This document shows positions 18,458 through 32,100 of a stretch of 64,000 nucleotides of DNA, piece by piece. Source of the DNA: Ditylenchus dipsaci (Eukaryota; Nematoda; Chromadorea; Rhabditida; Anguinidae); contig SADC01001304.1 of assembly GCA_004194705.1 (NCBI GenBank), positions 1 to 64,000 of the forward strand. The letters run 5' to 3'. The first letter of the stretch is position 1. Every line of letters begins with the position of its first letter. The notes under the pieces were generated by a model. It was given only the letters and a program-made list of their open reading frames with translations, did no database searches and was not told the DNA's origin. The position numbers were made by a program, and so were the translations under genes.

Positions 18458-20014
18458 CCCATTTTTGCCCGCATTAATTTTCAAAAAAATTTGAATTTTT
18501 ATTTTTGTTGGGAACGTTGTATATAGGGTAAAATTATTGGTTTTGTTGTAAAAATGATATCAAAAATAGTGTTTTATCAGTAGAAAGAAGATTTATGAGT
18601 CATCCAATTAGCATATGTTTATGCTTCTTTTTTCTCTTACTTGATATAGTTCTTTTGAAATACAGCTGGCTATTTTGAAGAAAGAAGGAAGGAATTCACT
18701 TTCCCTTTATCATTTGATTTTGTACAACTCTTTGTCGACAAATATATTATTTTTGCTGAAGTAAATTCGAATAATATGGGAGAGCTGGTCAACCTCTTCG
18801 AGTGTCTCTTCGAGAGATGCTGCTCTAGGTCTTGGCGGTAGTGTGATGAAGAAGCTATGCTCAGTTCTCCCAAATGACAACCACTTCACTATTTACGGCG
18901 ACAGATTCTTCTCCTTCATCAAGTTGGCGTATGAACTAAAAAGACTGGGGATTGGATACACTGGAGCTGTGAATGCATCTCGCACTGAAAAATGTCCACT
19001 GAGTGACGTGGCAAAGCAGCCAAGAGGGTAATGCGAGTATCAGATGGATGAGTCTTCTGGTAATACTGCCATAATAATTTTTATTTTACTTTAGTGAATT
19101 TAGGGGTCCTTGTCAGGGTGACCAACTCAAATTTTGAAAATAACGTCAACATGTTCCAAAATAACGGCATTCCAAATAGAAGAATCCAAAAATAACGGCA
19201 TTTTTTAATTTAATAATAAAATTTGGCAATAAATGTCATTATTTTCAAAAAAAAATAATGGCAAAATTGTGCAAAATAACGGCAAGTTTTCCCAAATGAC
19301 AACCGGCCAGTTATCATATTGACAACCATCGACGACCTGGATCCAATGCATTCCGTAAGCCGTTGGTCGGCCGAGGAAAAGAAAAGGATCCAGATCGAGC
19401 AGCCAAACACTGTAGCCTGCTACAATAAGCACATGGGTGGTGTGGACAGAATGGACCAAAATATCAATAACTATAGGGTTTCCATTGGCTCCAAGAAGTG
19501 GTGGTGGTCGTCCTTCTGCTTTGGAGTAGATACTGCAGTGCACAACGCCTGGCAGATGTGTAGAAAAGTCCACCCTAAGTGGGAGTACCTCCAGTTTCGC
19601 CGCTATGTTGCCACCTCCTATATGAAAACATATGGAAGTCCACCCACAGGACCCTACCGAAGATCATCCCAAGATAGACAACTAACTTCTAAGCGAGTAA
19701 ATGAGAGTGTGCGGCTTGACGGGTACAATCATTAGATTGCCACAACCGACTCATCTCTTCACTGCGGGGTTTGTGATGGGAGAACTAACAAGAAATGCGA
19801 AAAATGTAATGTAGGCCTGCATCCTGTACCTTGCTTCAAAGAATTCCACGTGAAAAACTAACGAAAATAGCAAAATCTCATATTTTTCATTATCAAATGC
19901 TATTTTTGACAACATTTTTATAATAAAACCGGTACTTTTACCCCTGTATATGATGTTTCCAAAGAAAAAAAATTGAAATTTTAGGTTAATTTTCATACCC
20001 GTGGGAAAAAAGGG
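18458..20014. mobile_element. piggyBac element, TTAA target site
   Basis: TTAA stands at both ends (18454-18457, 20015-20018). The termini are CCCATTTTTGCCCG and the inverse of CCCTTTTTTCCCACG, and subterminal TTAATTTTC words are also mirrored. The element encloses piggyBac transposase sequence on the plus strand. At 1.56 kb it is shorter than an autonomous copy, so an N-terminal part of the transposase has been deleted. Confidence 0.8.
18700..19859 (+). pseudogene. piggyBac transposase (DDE_Tnp_1_7), truncated
   Basis: Pieces in order: an N-terminal remnant near 18700-18840, then LPNDNHFTIYGDRFFSFIKL, LKRLGIGYTGAVNASRTEKC (18867-19028), then after an insertion of about 230 bp rich in AAATAACGGCA words, VSRWSAEEKKRIQIEQPNTV, YNKHMGGVDRMDQNINNYRV and GSKKWWWSSFCFGVD (19370-19530). 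A Cys-rich C-terminal domain follows (CGVCDGRTNKKCEKC, CF, FHV), ending at TAA 19859. GVDRMDQ contains one of the catalytic acidic residues. An in-frame TAG at about 19732 separates the core from the Cys-rich domain. Not functional as read. Confidence 0.85.
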
Positions 20015-20689
20015 TTAATAAAGATATGAAGACATCTCCCTCCTTCTCTCACAGGTATTGTGCTAAATGAAAGCTTTACATAACCCAAAAATGACACCAA
20101 GTGGGGGTCATCTAGAAGCACCCTCGATAATCCGGCACCCCCGCTAATCCGGCACCTAAGGACAGGGCCCGATTCCAAGTAAAAACACATTGAAAATTTG
20201 CCACTATTCAATCGTACCTCACCACCAACATATAGTCAAAACAACAAGTGCATAAAATGACATCAAAGACAACTCTCAATTGAGTAACAATCCGAGGGAC
20301 TGAGCACAGGGGTTTACAAAATCGAGGTGTTTCTTAATCGAAGATTCCTTTGTTTATGACCAAAAAAATCGGTCCTTGGAGTTATTAAATCGAAGTTTGA
20401 CTGTATGTACCAGGGCTGCAGCCGGGGCTGCAGCCCAGTGCCAGGGCTGCAGATCAGATCACAAATGCTTGAGGAAAACCGAATTCCTGGACCCGCAGTC
20501 TATCAATCTAAATAGTTTTTTAATTCCACGCCTAAATTGTAAACATCTAGATGTACCTTTTTGGACAATCTGAGAAGGTGTAGAAACAGTATTATCTTAT
20601 ATTTTTTCGGCTGGCATTATATTGTTAAACAAAACTAAATTGATCATTTTAAAATTCAGTCAACAATTCTGAAGTTTTTTAGCCTAATT

Positions 20690-22930
20690 ATGGAACATAG
20701 TCACCAACAAATCCATCTCTCTCCTGATGTGCTTCTCGATATTTTCAAATTTTTACTTGGAAGTAGTCTCCGAAAGTGCCAGATGGTTACATCTCAATGG
20801 AGTCATATAATCCGAGGAAACAAACATTTACTATGCACAGCTGATCAGGTTACTGATACTTTTTAGAATAAAAAAGTAGTTTGACGAAATCAGAAATTCT
20901 GTGATTGATTAAATTGCTGCTTTCGTATTTAAATTTTTCACACTTCAGATGAATACTGCTCTGTTTGCATGCCTTAAATGTGTCAAGCGAAGACATTCTG
21001 ATGAAGAGTACCAAGAGTTTTGCGAAGCCATCCGTAACCTTCTGCTCAGTGATTGCTATGAAGTTGACAAAAAAAGCTAACGGAAGAATTTGCGTTGATT
21101 GACTCTAGCTATTATCTTTTTCGTATGGTTATGGAAGGTAAATTTTGATTTATTTTTCATTTGTCTAAATTTTTCTTCAAATGAACAGACTTCTAGAGTT
21201 TATTGGCCAAAAGTTGGAATATTGTTAACTTTGATCATTAACGGCAAAAAATATTCTAGGTATTGACAATTTTCGATCAACAAAGAGCTTGAGCACCGCC
21301 ACAAAGATTCTCTGCCACATCTTGAACCACGAATTTCAACGTCGCTTGGACCACGCTCAAAAGTTAACCTATACGGCTTGGCTCAGCGCTATTTACAAGG
21401 TATTTATAAATTTTCGACCAATGCTTGATAAAATATCATATTGTGTGAAAGATTGTCTAGTAGAACGTACTTTCGTAACCAAATTTTGTGGATCGACCAA
21501 AACTTGCAGCAAAACATTGATAGAAAAAATTCTGACACCTCAATTATGTCAATAGGTCTTTCTACTTTAAAAGTGATCCCTGCAGACCTATCCACGGGCC
21601 CCAACTTTTGCGGCCCGCATTTGGTCGGACTTTAAATTTGTTGTCCCGACGAGTAAAGATTTTGCAGGTGCAGACCCAGCCTGATCCAAGAGCAATTTTA
21701 AGATCCAGGCCGGGCTCAAGCCGAGCCTCAATAGCCTGAGCTGGCCCGTGGTCAGGACTGCCCTTGTTGAAAGTTTTTGCTAAAAACCGTGTTTACTGTC
21801 CAAATTCTGTCGCCTCAATTGTCAATAGGGCGTCCTACTTTAAAGAGTAGTCTCTGCTGACCTATCCACATACCCGAATTTCGCGGGTCGTACCCGGCCG
21901 AATCTTAATTTTTCGGCCATTATAGATCTTCGAAATTCAGCGTCGAAACTTTTTAGGCTCGGCCACGCTTGCCCCGAGAGCAATTTTTAAGTCATTTCCA
22001 AGCTTAAGCTGGGCCGCGAAGCCCGCCCTGGCTAGGGTCACTGCGTCTGTCAAATGTTTTTGCTAATCGTAGTGATTACTGCCCCGTCTTCCCTCTTAAT
22101 TTTCATGTGAAAAATAGAGCAATTTTTACTATTTACGTTGATGTCAACACATTTGGTTGTTAAGGATCACACGAAGCTTATCTTCGAAGGAGCTATTCAA
22201 GTATTCAAGCAAAATAGAGAGGTGGGCGAAAAGAAGAAGAGGACCGCCAAAAGAGAAGTTTCTGCGAAAGTGGTGAACATTGCCTTGAGTATTTTTCACG
22301 TATACATTGCGCTCGGAACACACAATGGAAATCATGTACGTAACTTAAATATTCCTTTTTACCAACTTTTCATTGTTTTCTTGCAGCTTGAAGAAGGGAA
22401 CTTGTCTTCGATCTCACTGTGTTTGGATAATCTTCACGAATTTGATGCTGACTTGATGAGTTGTGATTCTTTCCAGGTGATTTTCAAAGTTTTCAGTTGT
22501 CAAGTATTTATGACTGGTTTGTTAATAAGCGCTAGTTTTGACTATTTTCATCAAACTTTCGGCCCTATTCCACAAATGCTTGATTTCCGTTGGTCTCTCC
22601 TGTTGTTTTTAGCTTGCACTTTAGAGCAGATACTTCAGGACGGGCTTTAAAATATCTCTTGAAAATATTTATCGTTTTGGCGTACACTGGCCTAATCTGT
22701 ACCTAAATTCAGACTTCAAATCAACAAACCATGAATAGAAAAATTCTTCGTTTGCCTGATAGAATCAAAATTTTTGAACTTGTCATATATTTTAGTTGTT
22801 ATGCTCTTCCTTCCACAATCTACTTGCTCCAGCGGTCTACAATAAGCTGAGGTCTTCTATTAGCCAGATTTTGAACAGTCTCAAAGAATTTCGAAATGGT
22901 TATGTGATTCGCAAGAAGCTCATTAAGGTC
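20690..22930 (+). CDS. F-box-like multi-exon gene of unknown function
   Basis: Exon 1 (20690-20848) starts MEHSHQQIHLSPDVLLDIFK, then FLLGSSLRKCQMVTSQWSHI, which fits an F-box (LPxxVLxxIFxFL, LRxCxxVxxxW). Exon 2 (20949-21139) follows a 100-bp intron. It reads through DEEYQEFCEAIRNLLLSD, but the frame breaks in a run of seven A at about 21067 before LTEEFALIDSSYYLFRMVME. Exon 3 is 21259-21402. Further exon-like pieces follow at about 22130-22335 (with a KKKRTAKREVSAKV segment), 22386-22476 and 22795-22930, all bounded by GT/AG. The C-terminal part matches nothing I recognise. It may be an intact substrate adaptor gene with a sequencing error, or a decaying copy. Confidence 0.45.
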
Positions 22931-24330
22931 AGTGATGCAAGTCGTGCTGATATATATTAAAACATTTTAATTTGAGGGCGTCCGAAAGAAGTTCAATGAA
23001 GCGGGTTCAGAAAATTCAGAAGCCGACTAATGCAGGACATCAAAAGAAAATTAATTGCGCCAGTGTAGAATTTCGTTCACGTGTCAGCTGTTGTTTGAAA
23101 TAAATACTTAGCCACGAATGCGACTTTAAGTAAATTAGTTGAACAGAGGTTTTGACATACAGTCCAACTTCGATAAACCGAAACTTCGGGGACCAGCCTC
23201 GTTGTGCTGGTTTATGAGGTGATAATTTTGATATAATTCTTTTTTTGGCTAAGCAACAGGGTTGGCTCTATTTCATAATGGTGGTTTTTTTTGCCTTGTT
23301 TCCTCTGTTGTTTTCCAGAACTTTTTTGTCCTTTTTTCGGGACTCAAAATCTTTTTTTTCGCTACAAAATGGCAACAAGGACTGGATGAAATGACCTTTT
23401 TCCTTCAAAAATGGTCAAAATGTCCTTTTTTACCCAAATGTCTTTTTTAAAAAATTTTGAGATCGATACCCTGAGTTAAGTCCATTTTTATTGACAATTC
23501 CCGGGTTTTTGTAAAGTTGGTAAAATCCGACCCCGGGGAAATCTTTTGAAAAGCGGGAGGATTCATAGAGAAAATATGCTACGTCAATCCTGCAGTTGAG
23601 TGTATGCGTCATTGTGGCAGACATTTGTCTTTTATGTTTGAAACCCAGTTATGCCGTCCGTTCGAACATGATTTAACTCTAAAGAAGAAAGCCCTCTATT
23701 TCTTGTTTGGTATGAGATGGGTTGAGATGAAAGCTCCATGCAAAATTTGCAGATGAGAGATTTCAATAGAGATTTCTGAACAAATCTCGAATAAAAGATT
23801 ATGTTAAAACTTTACAGGGAAAAATGTGTGTAAAATATAAAGGACGAGCTCCTAGCACTGCTTATAGAAACACTGGGTGGCTCTTCAAGATTGATAATCT
23901 CAATTTGAGATGAGCTTGAAATTAGATGAATTAAAAATTCTTAGTTTGACATAGTTTGACATGAGTTTAAGATGAGATAATCTGGCGATTTTTCGCTTGA
24001 GGTGGCGATGGGTTAAAATTATTATGAGATGAGGTTCTGCTAATCTCATCCTCATCTCGCATGAAATAAAATTTTTTGAACTCATGGAAACTCTGGTTGG
24101 AATCCTAGGGCAGCGCTATAACTTTTTTTTCTGTTAAAATCCATGTTTTTATGTGGGACTTAACGTCAATAATGTTGGCGATCAGATAAGTATTGATTTT
24201 GGAGTTCCTGCCTCCAAAACTCAAAGCTACGGGGTATTCAACAAATACCTCAAAAATTTTGATACCTTGTCCACTCTGACCATCAAAAAATACTGCAGCC
24301 TAAACATATATTTACTCTTTGCAGACGAAA
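22931..24330. other. Non-coding, repeat remnants
   Basis: I find no gene. TACAGTCCAACTTCGATAAA (23160) is a solo end of a pogo/Tigger-like element of the type seen complete at 53642 and 54102. The stretch 23890-24070 is built from GAGATGAG/TTTGACATG words. Confidence 0.4.
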
Positions 24331-25950
<1,620 letters not shown>

Positions 25951-25999
25951 TAGCTTTCTAGCTTTTGCAAAGAATTTCCAAAGAATCTTCTCTTCGATA

Positions 26000-26260
26000 T
26001 GCCATCCATGGTTGACATGGTCCGGATAAGGGCTGACCCTTTGGGGGTACATGGTCCGGGATAGGGGCTGACCCTTTATATATGAGTTATATGAGCTCTT
26101 TATATGAGTTCGACCACAATTTCGACGGCGTACATGGCGCGAATTTGAATTTCGGGGATAAATATGAATTTTGGGGGCGAAACAATACAGGGGGCGAAAT
26201 GAACTACGGGGCGAAACAATACAGGGGGCGAAACGATACAGGGGGCGAAACGACCGACTC
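26000..26260. repeat. Two minisatellites
   Basis: The stretch 26005-26075 holds two copies of a unit of about 45 bp, ACATGGTCCGGATAAGGGCT plus GACCCTTTGGGGGT. The inverse unit recurs three times at 32247-32337. The stretch 26125-26255 holds six variant copies of a GGGGGCGAAACAATACA-like unit of 16-20 bp. Confidence 0.7.
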
Positions 26261-27795
26261 CCATTTTTAGGTCTTTCACTTTAACCCATCCGTATCTCAT
26301 TGCTAGGTCATCCTAAAACAATTTTGGTTTTCAAGCCATATTTTGTCGACAACTCGGTGTTGCAATCAGAGCTCTAAGTTTCGTTATTTCGGCACCGGTG
26401 CCATTTACAGCACTGGCTGCAACGTCAGAAAAATTTGTGCACAATTAAAAGTTGGATTAGCATCATGAATATCAGAATTTCTAAATTCTTTAAAAAATGA
26501 TCTTAAAATAGAAATGAATTCAGTGGAATTTTTTTCATTTTCCATTTTTGTTTTTAGGTCATTTTTTAGAGGAATTTAGAAATTCTGCCGCTATTCCATT
26601 GTAACACCCTCCCCCCCCCCAAAAGCCAACTTTTTATAAGTACTTAAAAACCATTTTTAAGTAATAATTTTGCCATAAAAAGGCCAGAAAAACATTTTTA
26701 AAAGGTTCGGTGATATCTTTTTTAAAATTCAACGATATTTCCAAGAAAATGGTATATCAAGTGTCAAAATTAGTTTAGAAAATTTTCATGCACGCAGCCC
26801 TTCTTTTCGACGTTGGGCGACGTAAAAAGTCGATTTCGACGTCGCCGCACGTCGAAAAAAACGGCCACGTGCGTAAAAATTGTCTTGAGTGTACATTCCT
26901 ATTCACCCCCCCCCCTCCCCCCAGATTTTTCAAATGTTGACTAAAAACCATGATACCCCTGTGGTTTGAATTTTGTTCAGAATCAAAAAAACACGCGGCT
27001 TTCTCATAAAATCGGGGTCGAGAAACACGAATATGAGGTTATCTTCTCCATCCGAGCACTCTGCGTGGGGGGGGGGGTAGGTCGATTCTATACTCAAGCA
27101 AAAAAAGTCTTTTTGTAGCGAGGACAAGCTTTGCCCCTAGTTAGTAATTTTTTCGATTATGCATATTAAAAAATGGATCTTTTTGGCTTTGTCGTATACT
27201 CCCAGTATTCTGAAAATTATGCTCGTGCGGTTCATCCGGCTGTCTCGCCAAATTAAACGTCGCCAGGTAAATATGCGTTTGGAGAAACAGTGAACTCTTG
27301 TGTCTTTTTGATCTGTGCAGTCCGTATAAATAAGCAACTGTTCTGACTACATCTTTGACAACTCATACTTTAATTCCAAGATCTTCATAACTTATTTTGA
27401 AAAATTTTTGTGCTTTTTTATGTATCTGATTTTCGCTCTCTTCTGGTTGATGAAATGGTTCTCCTTTTACACATGCAGTTGCAAAAATGACTGATACCTT
27501 GGACGAGGATGTTCTGTTTACTATTTACTATACTAAAGACATCAAATGGGCGGACTAAGTTTCCTATTTTTAAGATCAGTGCTAAAGCAATGTGTATTTT
27601 CTCTCGCTCTGTCTATTCATCAGTCTTTTTTCCAAACAACACTCAGCAGCTTACGTCAGAGAAAAGATGGGGAAGTGGGGCAAGTAGGATAAATCAATCT
27701 TTAGCATCTTAGCCACTAGAAATTTGGTCCGATTTTGAGGACGATACTTTTTTATTACGACCGCAATTTTTTTCTGAAAATGGCTACAAAGAGTA
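26261..27795. other. Non-coding repeat-rich DNA
   Basis: I found no exon of the missing RUVBL2 3' part here. The stretch 26595-26700 is a solo arm of the poly-C foldback family complete at 42215-43070. The stretch 26790-26875 is an imperfect palindrome around GACGTCG words bounded by CACGCAGCC and CACGTGCG. Poly-C tracts lie at 26608 and 26906, and a poly-G tract at 27066. Confidence 0.4.
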
Positions 27796-27799
27796 GATA

Positions 27800-28190
27800 C
27801 CGTATTTTCTCTATTAATGAACCCCTATTTTATAATGAACCCCTCTAGTAAGACGTTGAAAAATAATGAACCCCTCTCTAATAATGAACCTCCCTCATAG
27901 TAACTGAAAGAAGACGATTGACACAAAGCAGAAATTTCTATTCATCCACTATCAAAAATCTCATACACCAACAAGAAATTCTACATCATCTTGAAGATTA
28001 TCCAGATTAACTTCGTTCTCATCATCAGACATTCCGGCTCCTTCCTCGCCGCTGCAACTATCTTGCGCCAATTGCTTCGATGAAACGCTTTTGAGAAGCT
28101 CCAGACCTCTAGTACTAATTGATCCCTCCGCCTTGAAGCATGCATGTATTCCCGTCCAAATCGCGTATTCATTAATTGTCGCAACAATTT
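27800..28190 (-). pseudogene. pogo/Tigger-like transposase C-terminus with terminal repeat
   Basis: On the minus strand one frame (about 28185 to TGA at 27961) reads NEYAIWTGIHACFKAEGSIS and SDDENEVNLDNLQDDVEFLV. That is the form (I..CF.KAG followed by an acidic tail) of the end of a pogo/jerky-type DDE transposase. It is followed by TACCGTATTTTCTCTATTAA in inverse orientation (27798), the terminal repeat shared by the 250-bp MITEs at 30210 and 38968. The catalytic part of the transposase is missing. Confidence 0.45.
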
Positions 28191-28337
28191 CAATGATTAA
28201 TGAAAAGGGGGAAATTGGTCCACAAAAACCTTGAATTTGTTTTTCATGAATTTATGCTGCCCCACAAACAAAAATTTACCTTTTGGTGTCCACAACCAGC
28301 TGGAAATGAAGACTGAATGCCATGGCTCCCCCTCCCC

Positions 28338-28987
<650 letters not shown>

Positions 28988-29161
28988 AGCCGTAGACTCT
29001 AGGACGAGGACTCATCAGCTGAATCATGAATGGGACATTTGAGTATGCGGAGGGAACTTTAGTCAATATTTGTCTCAGGCGGTACGAGACTGTCTCCGTT
29101 CACCTCACTTTGAACATAAAACAGCTCCATTTTGACGCTTCTTTATTTTAAGATTGTCCGA

Positions 29162-32100
29162 ATGATAAGCAGTGAAAATGATGACAATAATTCCAAATCA
29201 CCCAAAACAAAAGCCGAAAATTATCCTCAGGCAAATGCCCATCAGTCCAACTACTGCAGACATGCCTCATTAGAGGACTCCGAACGATGTCATTCTCTCT
29301 CTGGGCAACCGCAACACACCAAACCAAACGAGCCAATCCAATATACGGATGGCGATGTTCAGTGTCCTATTGGGGAACTTCTGGACCGAGAACATTTCCG
29401 CGATAAATTCGACACCACTGCATATCTTCAGGTCAGTTTGTTATTGATTAGGGTCTTAAAGTTTGTGGATATTTGGGGTTGACGAATGCTGTCATTCTTT
29501 CATTCTGGCCTTAGGTATCTTCTCTTTTGTTTCTTTTTTCAGCCTTCGGTTTAAGAGACACAATCTGTAATTTTGGAGGTTTTTTGTAAAAATTTGGCAC
29601 CGCTATTTTTTCGATTTTTTTCTACCGCACATGTTATATACCATTTGATTCCAAGTTAACACTGAGCAATATCTTCTCAGGTGCCGAAATTAATTTATCC
29701 TAAAAAATTTGAGTTATGACCTTTTTAGTGAAGTAATCTTTTCGACTTCCAAAAATGACCCATTTTCTCAAAATGGATAGAGGTGGGCTGTTTCGATCAC
29801 ACTTATATACACATTTGAACTCATTCTACTCGGTATAAGTTGCTCTACAAGATGGCTGTAAAAAATTGCCATATTATACCAAAAATTACAGACTTTTAGA
29901 AAATTTAATGCGAAATTACAAATTTTAGATTAAGATCTTTTTCTTAAAATCTGCTAAATTACCCGTGTCGCACCCGGTGTGGGAAAGAATTTAATTTCAT
30001 TTTCAGAATCTACACGAAAAACTGCATCGGATAGCATTAAACGGGTAACTACTTTATAAGGAGTGCGCATGGTATCTGGAGCTCGGAAGTTGGGAAGTCA
30101 GACGAATTTTAAGCCAAAACCACAGGGGTGAAGGACCAAGGCAAAATTTTTTGAAAAAATATTCACGGTCACAATGTCGAAATCTGACACCTGATTCATG
30201 TTCAGAATACCGTATTCTCTCTATTAGTTCCACACTCTCTATTAAACACACACACTCAACTTTGAGGACCTGTATCTCAGCTCAGAGAAAAAATTTAACA
30301 AAGCTTTTTGTTGCATTTTCTTAACTCCCACGAGCTCTACCGATTCCGCTCTTTAGGTTTTGAATTTTCACCGAAAATCTCGTGATCGACCCCAAATTTT
30401 TCCGATTTTCGGACGATTGAAAAATAATCCCACATGTGGAACTAATAGAGAGAATACGGTAGTCGATTTGCATGTGAAAGTGCTCTTAAACGTCAACAAT
30501 ATCTAATAAATATTTAAATAAAGATTTAATTACTTTTTTTGTCTTGGGTGGAATTCAAAATTTGACATTGAATTCCGAACTCCAAATGCACTTTCACATG
30601 CAAATCGACTATTCTAAACATGAATCTTGTGTCAGATTTCGAGATTGTGACCCTGAATATTTTTTCAAAAAACAAAAGAGAGAAGATACCTAGGGCCAGA
30701 GTGAAAGATAACAGCATAAACAACGAAGACGGTCATATTCTTTTCTTTGCCTATAGGCAGGAACTTCAGTGATCAAAATTTGAAAGAGCTCCTTGACAAG
30801 TACCCGAGTTTCTAAGGACTTGTCTCAGAATAATTTTTTTGACAAAAATAAAGTACTTTTGGAAATTTTCGCGAAAAGCAGCATGATAGCAGCATTTATG
30901 GCTCATTTATAAACGTTGTCGTTGTCGTCGTCGTTGTCGTTGGAATATTTGTTTTATAAAACCCTTTTTTTCGCCAACGACGACGACAGCGACAACGACG
31001 ACCTATTTATAAAAAATCCAACGACAAAGCCAACGACAACGACGACGCCAACGACAACGAAATTTTTTATTCAAAAATGGACAAATTTCGCATTTTCAGT
31101 CGAGCTTTTGAGTGAAAACGTGTGGAGAATATAGTTAATCCTTAAAATTCTGACTTAAAATGCAAAATTTGTCTAATTTGGAATAAAATATTTTGTTGTC
31201 GTTGGCGTCGTCGTTGTCGTTGGCGTTGTCGTTGGATTTTTTATAAATAGGTCGTCGTTGTCGTCGTCGTTGGCGTTGTCGTTGGCGTAAAAGTGCCTTT
31301 ATAAAACATTTTTTCCAACGACAACGACGACGACAACGACAACGTTTATAAATGAGCCATTAAGAAAATATACGGTGAAAACTCCGGTACTGCGGTTTTG
31401 GTAGCTGAATTTTTTATTATTTTGGTATTATCAAACTGTACTCAGGACATGATTCTATATAGGAAGCAATAGTCTTTAGTTACTTTTGGCTTTATTTGAA
31501 ATTTCAGGTTCTGGATGTGAATAATCACTTCAAATTTTTCTTAGAGTAGGTACGAGGTTGTCCTCCCACCCACCCACAATTATTGCGGGTTAATTTACCA
31601 CTTACTGAAGTTTCCTGCTTGAAATAAATTTTAAATTTTTTTCAAATTTGCCCGCGGATATTGTGACTGCGGGGATATTGTGGCCCGGGGATATTGTGGC
31701 CGATGCCGATAAACGGATAAAAGAACAAAAATCTAATGATAAGTCGGCGTTTTTTTGCCTTGGTCCCCCCAGATGGTAAAACAGCGATTGGGTACACATT
31801 GTGGTTGGGTACAGCGGTTGGGTACAATTGTGATTGGGTACAGCGGTTGGGTACAGCGATTGGGTACAGCGATTGGGTACAGTTTAAAAATTAGTTTTCA
31901 ATTTATTTAGTCCCACCGCATGTTTTTTTGAAATTTTTTCACTTAGGCTTAGCCTTAGGTGCAAGGTAGACCAGTGCTCGATAGGACCGTTACCACGCAT
32001 TTGGGCACACCGCATTTGGGCACCCGCATTTGGGCACCCGCATTTGGGCACACCGCATTTGGGCCCCCGCATTTGGGCACCCGCATTTGGGCACCCGCAT

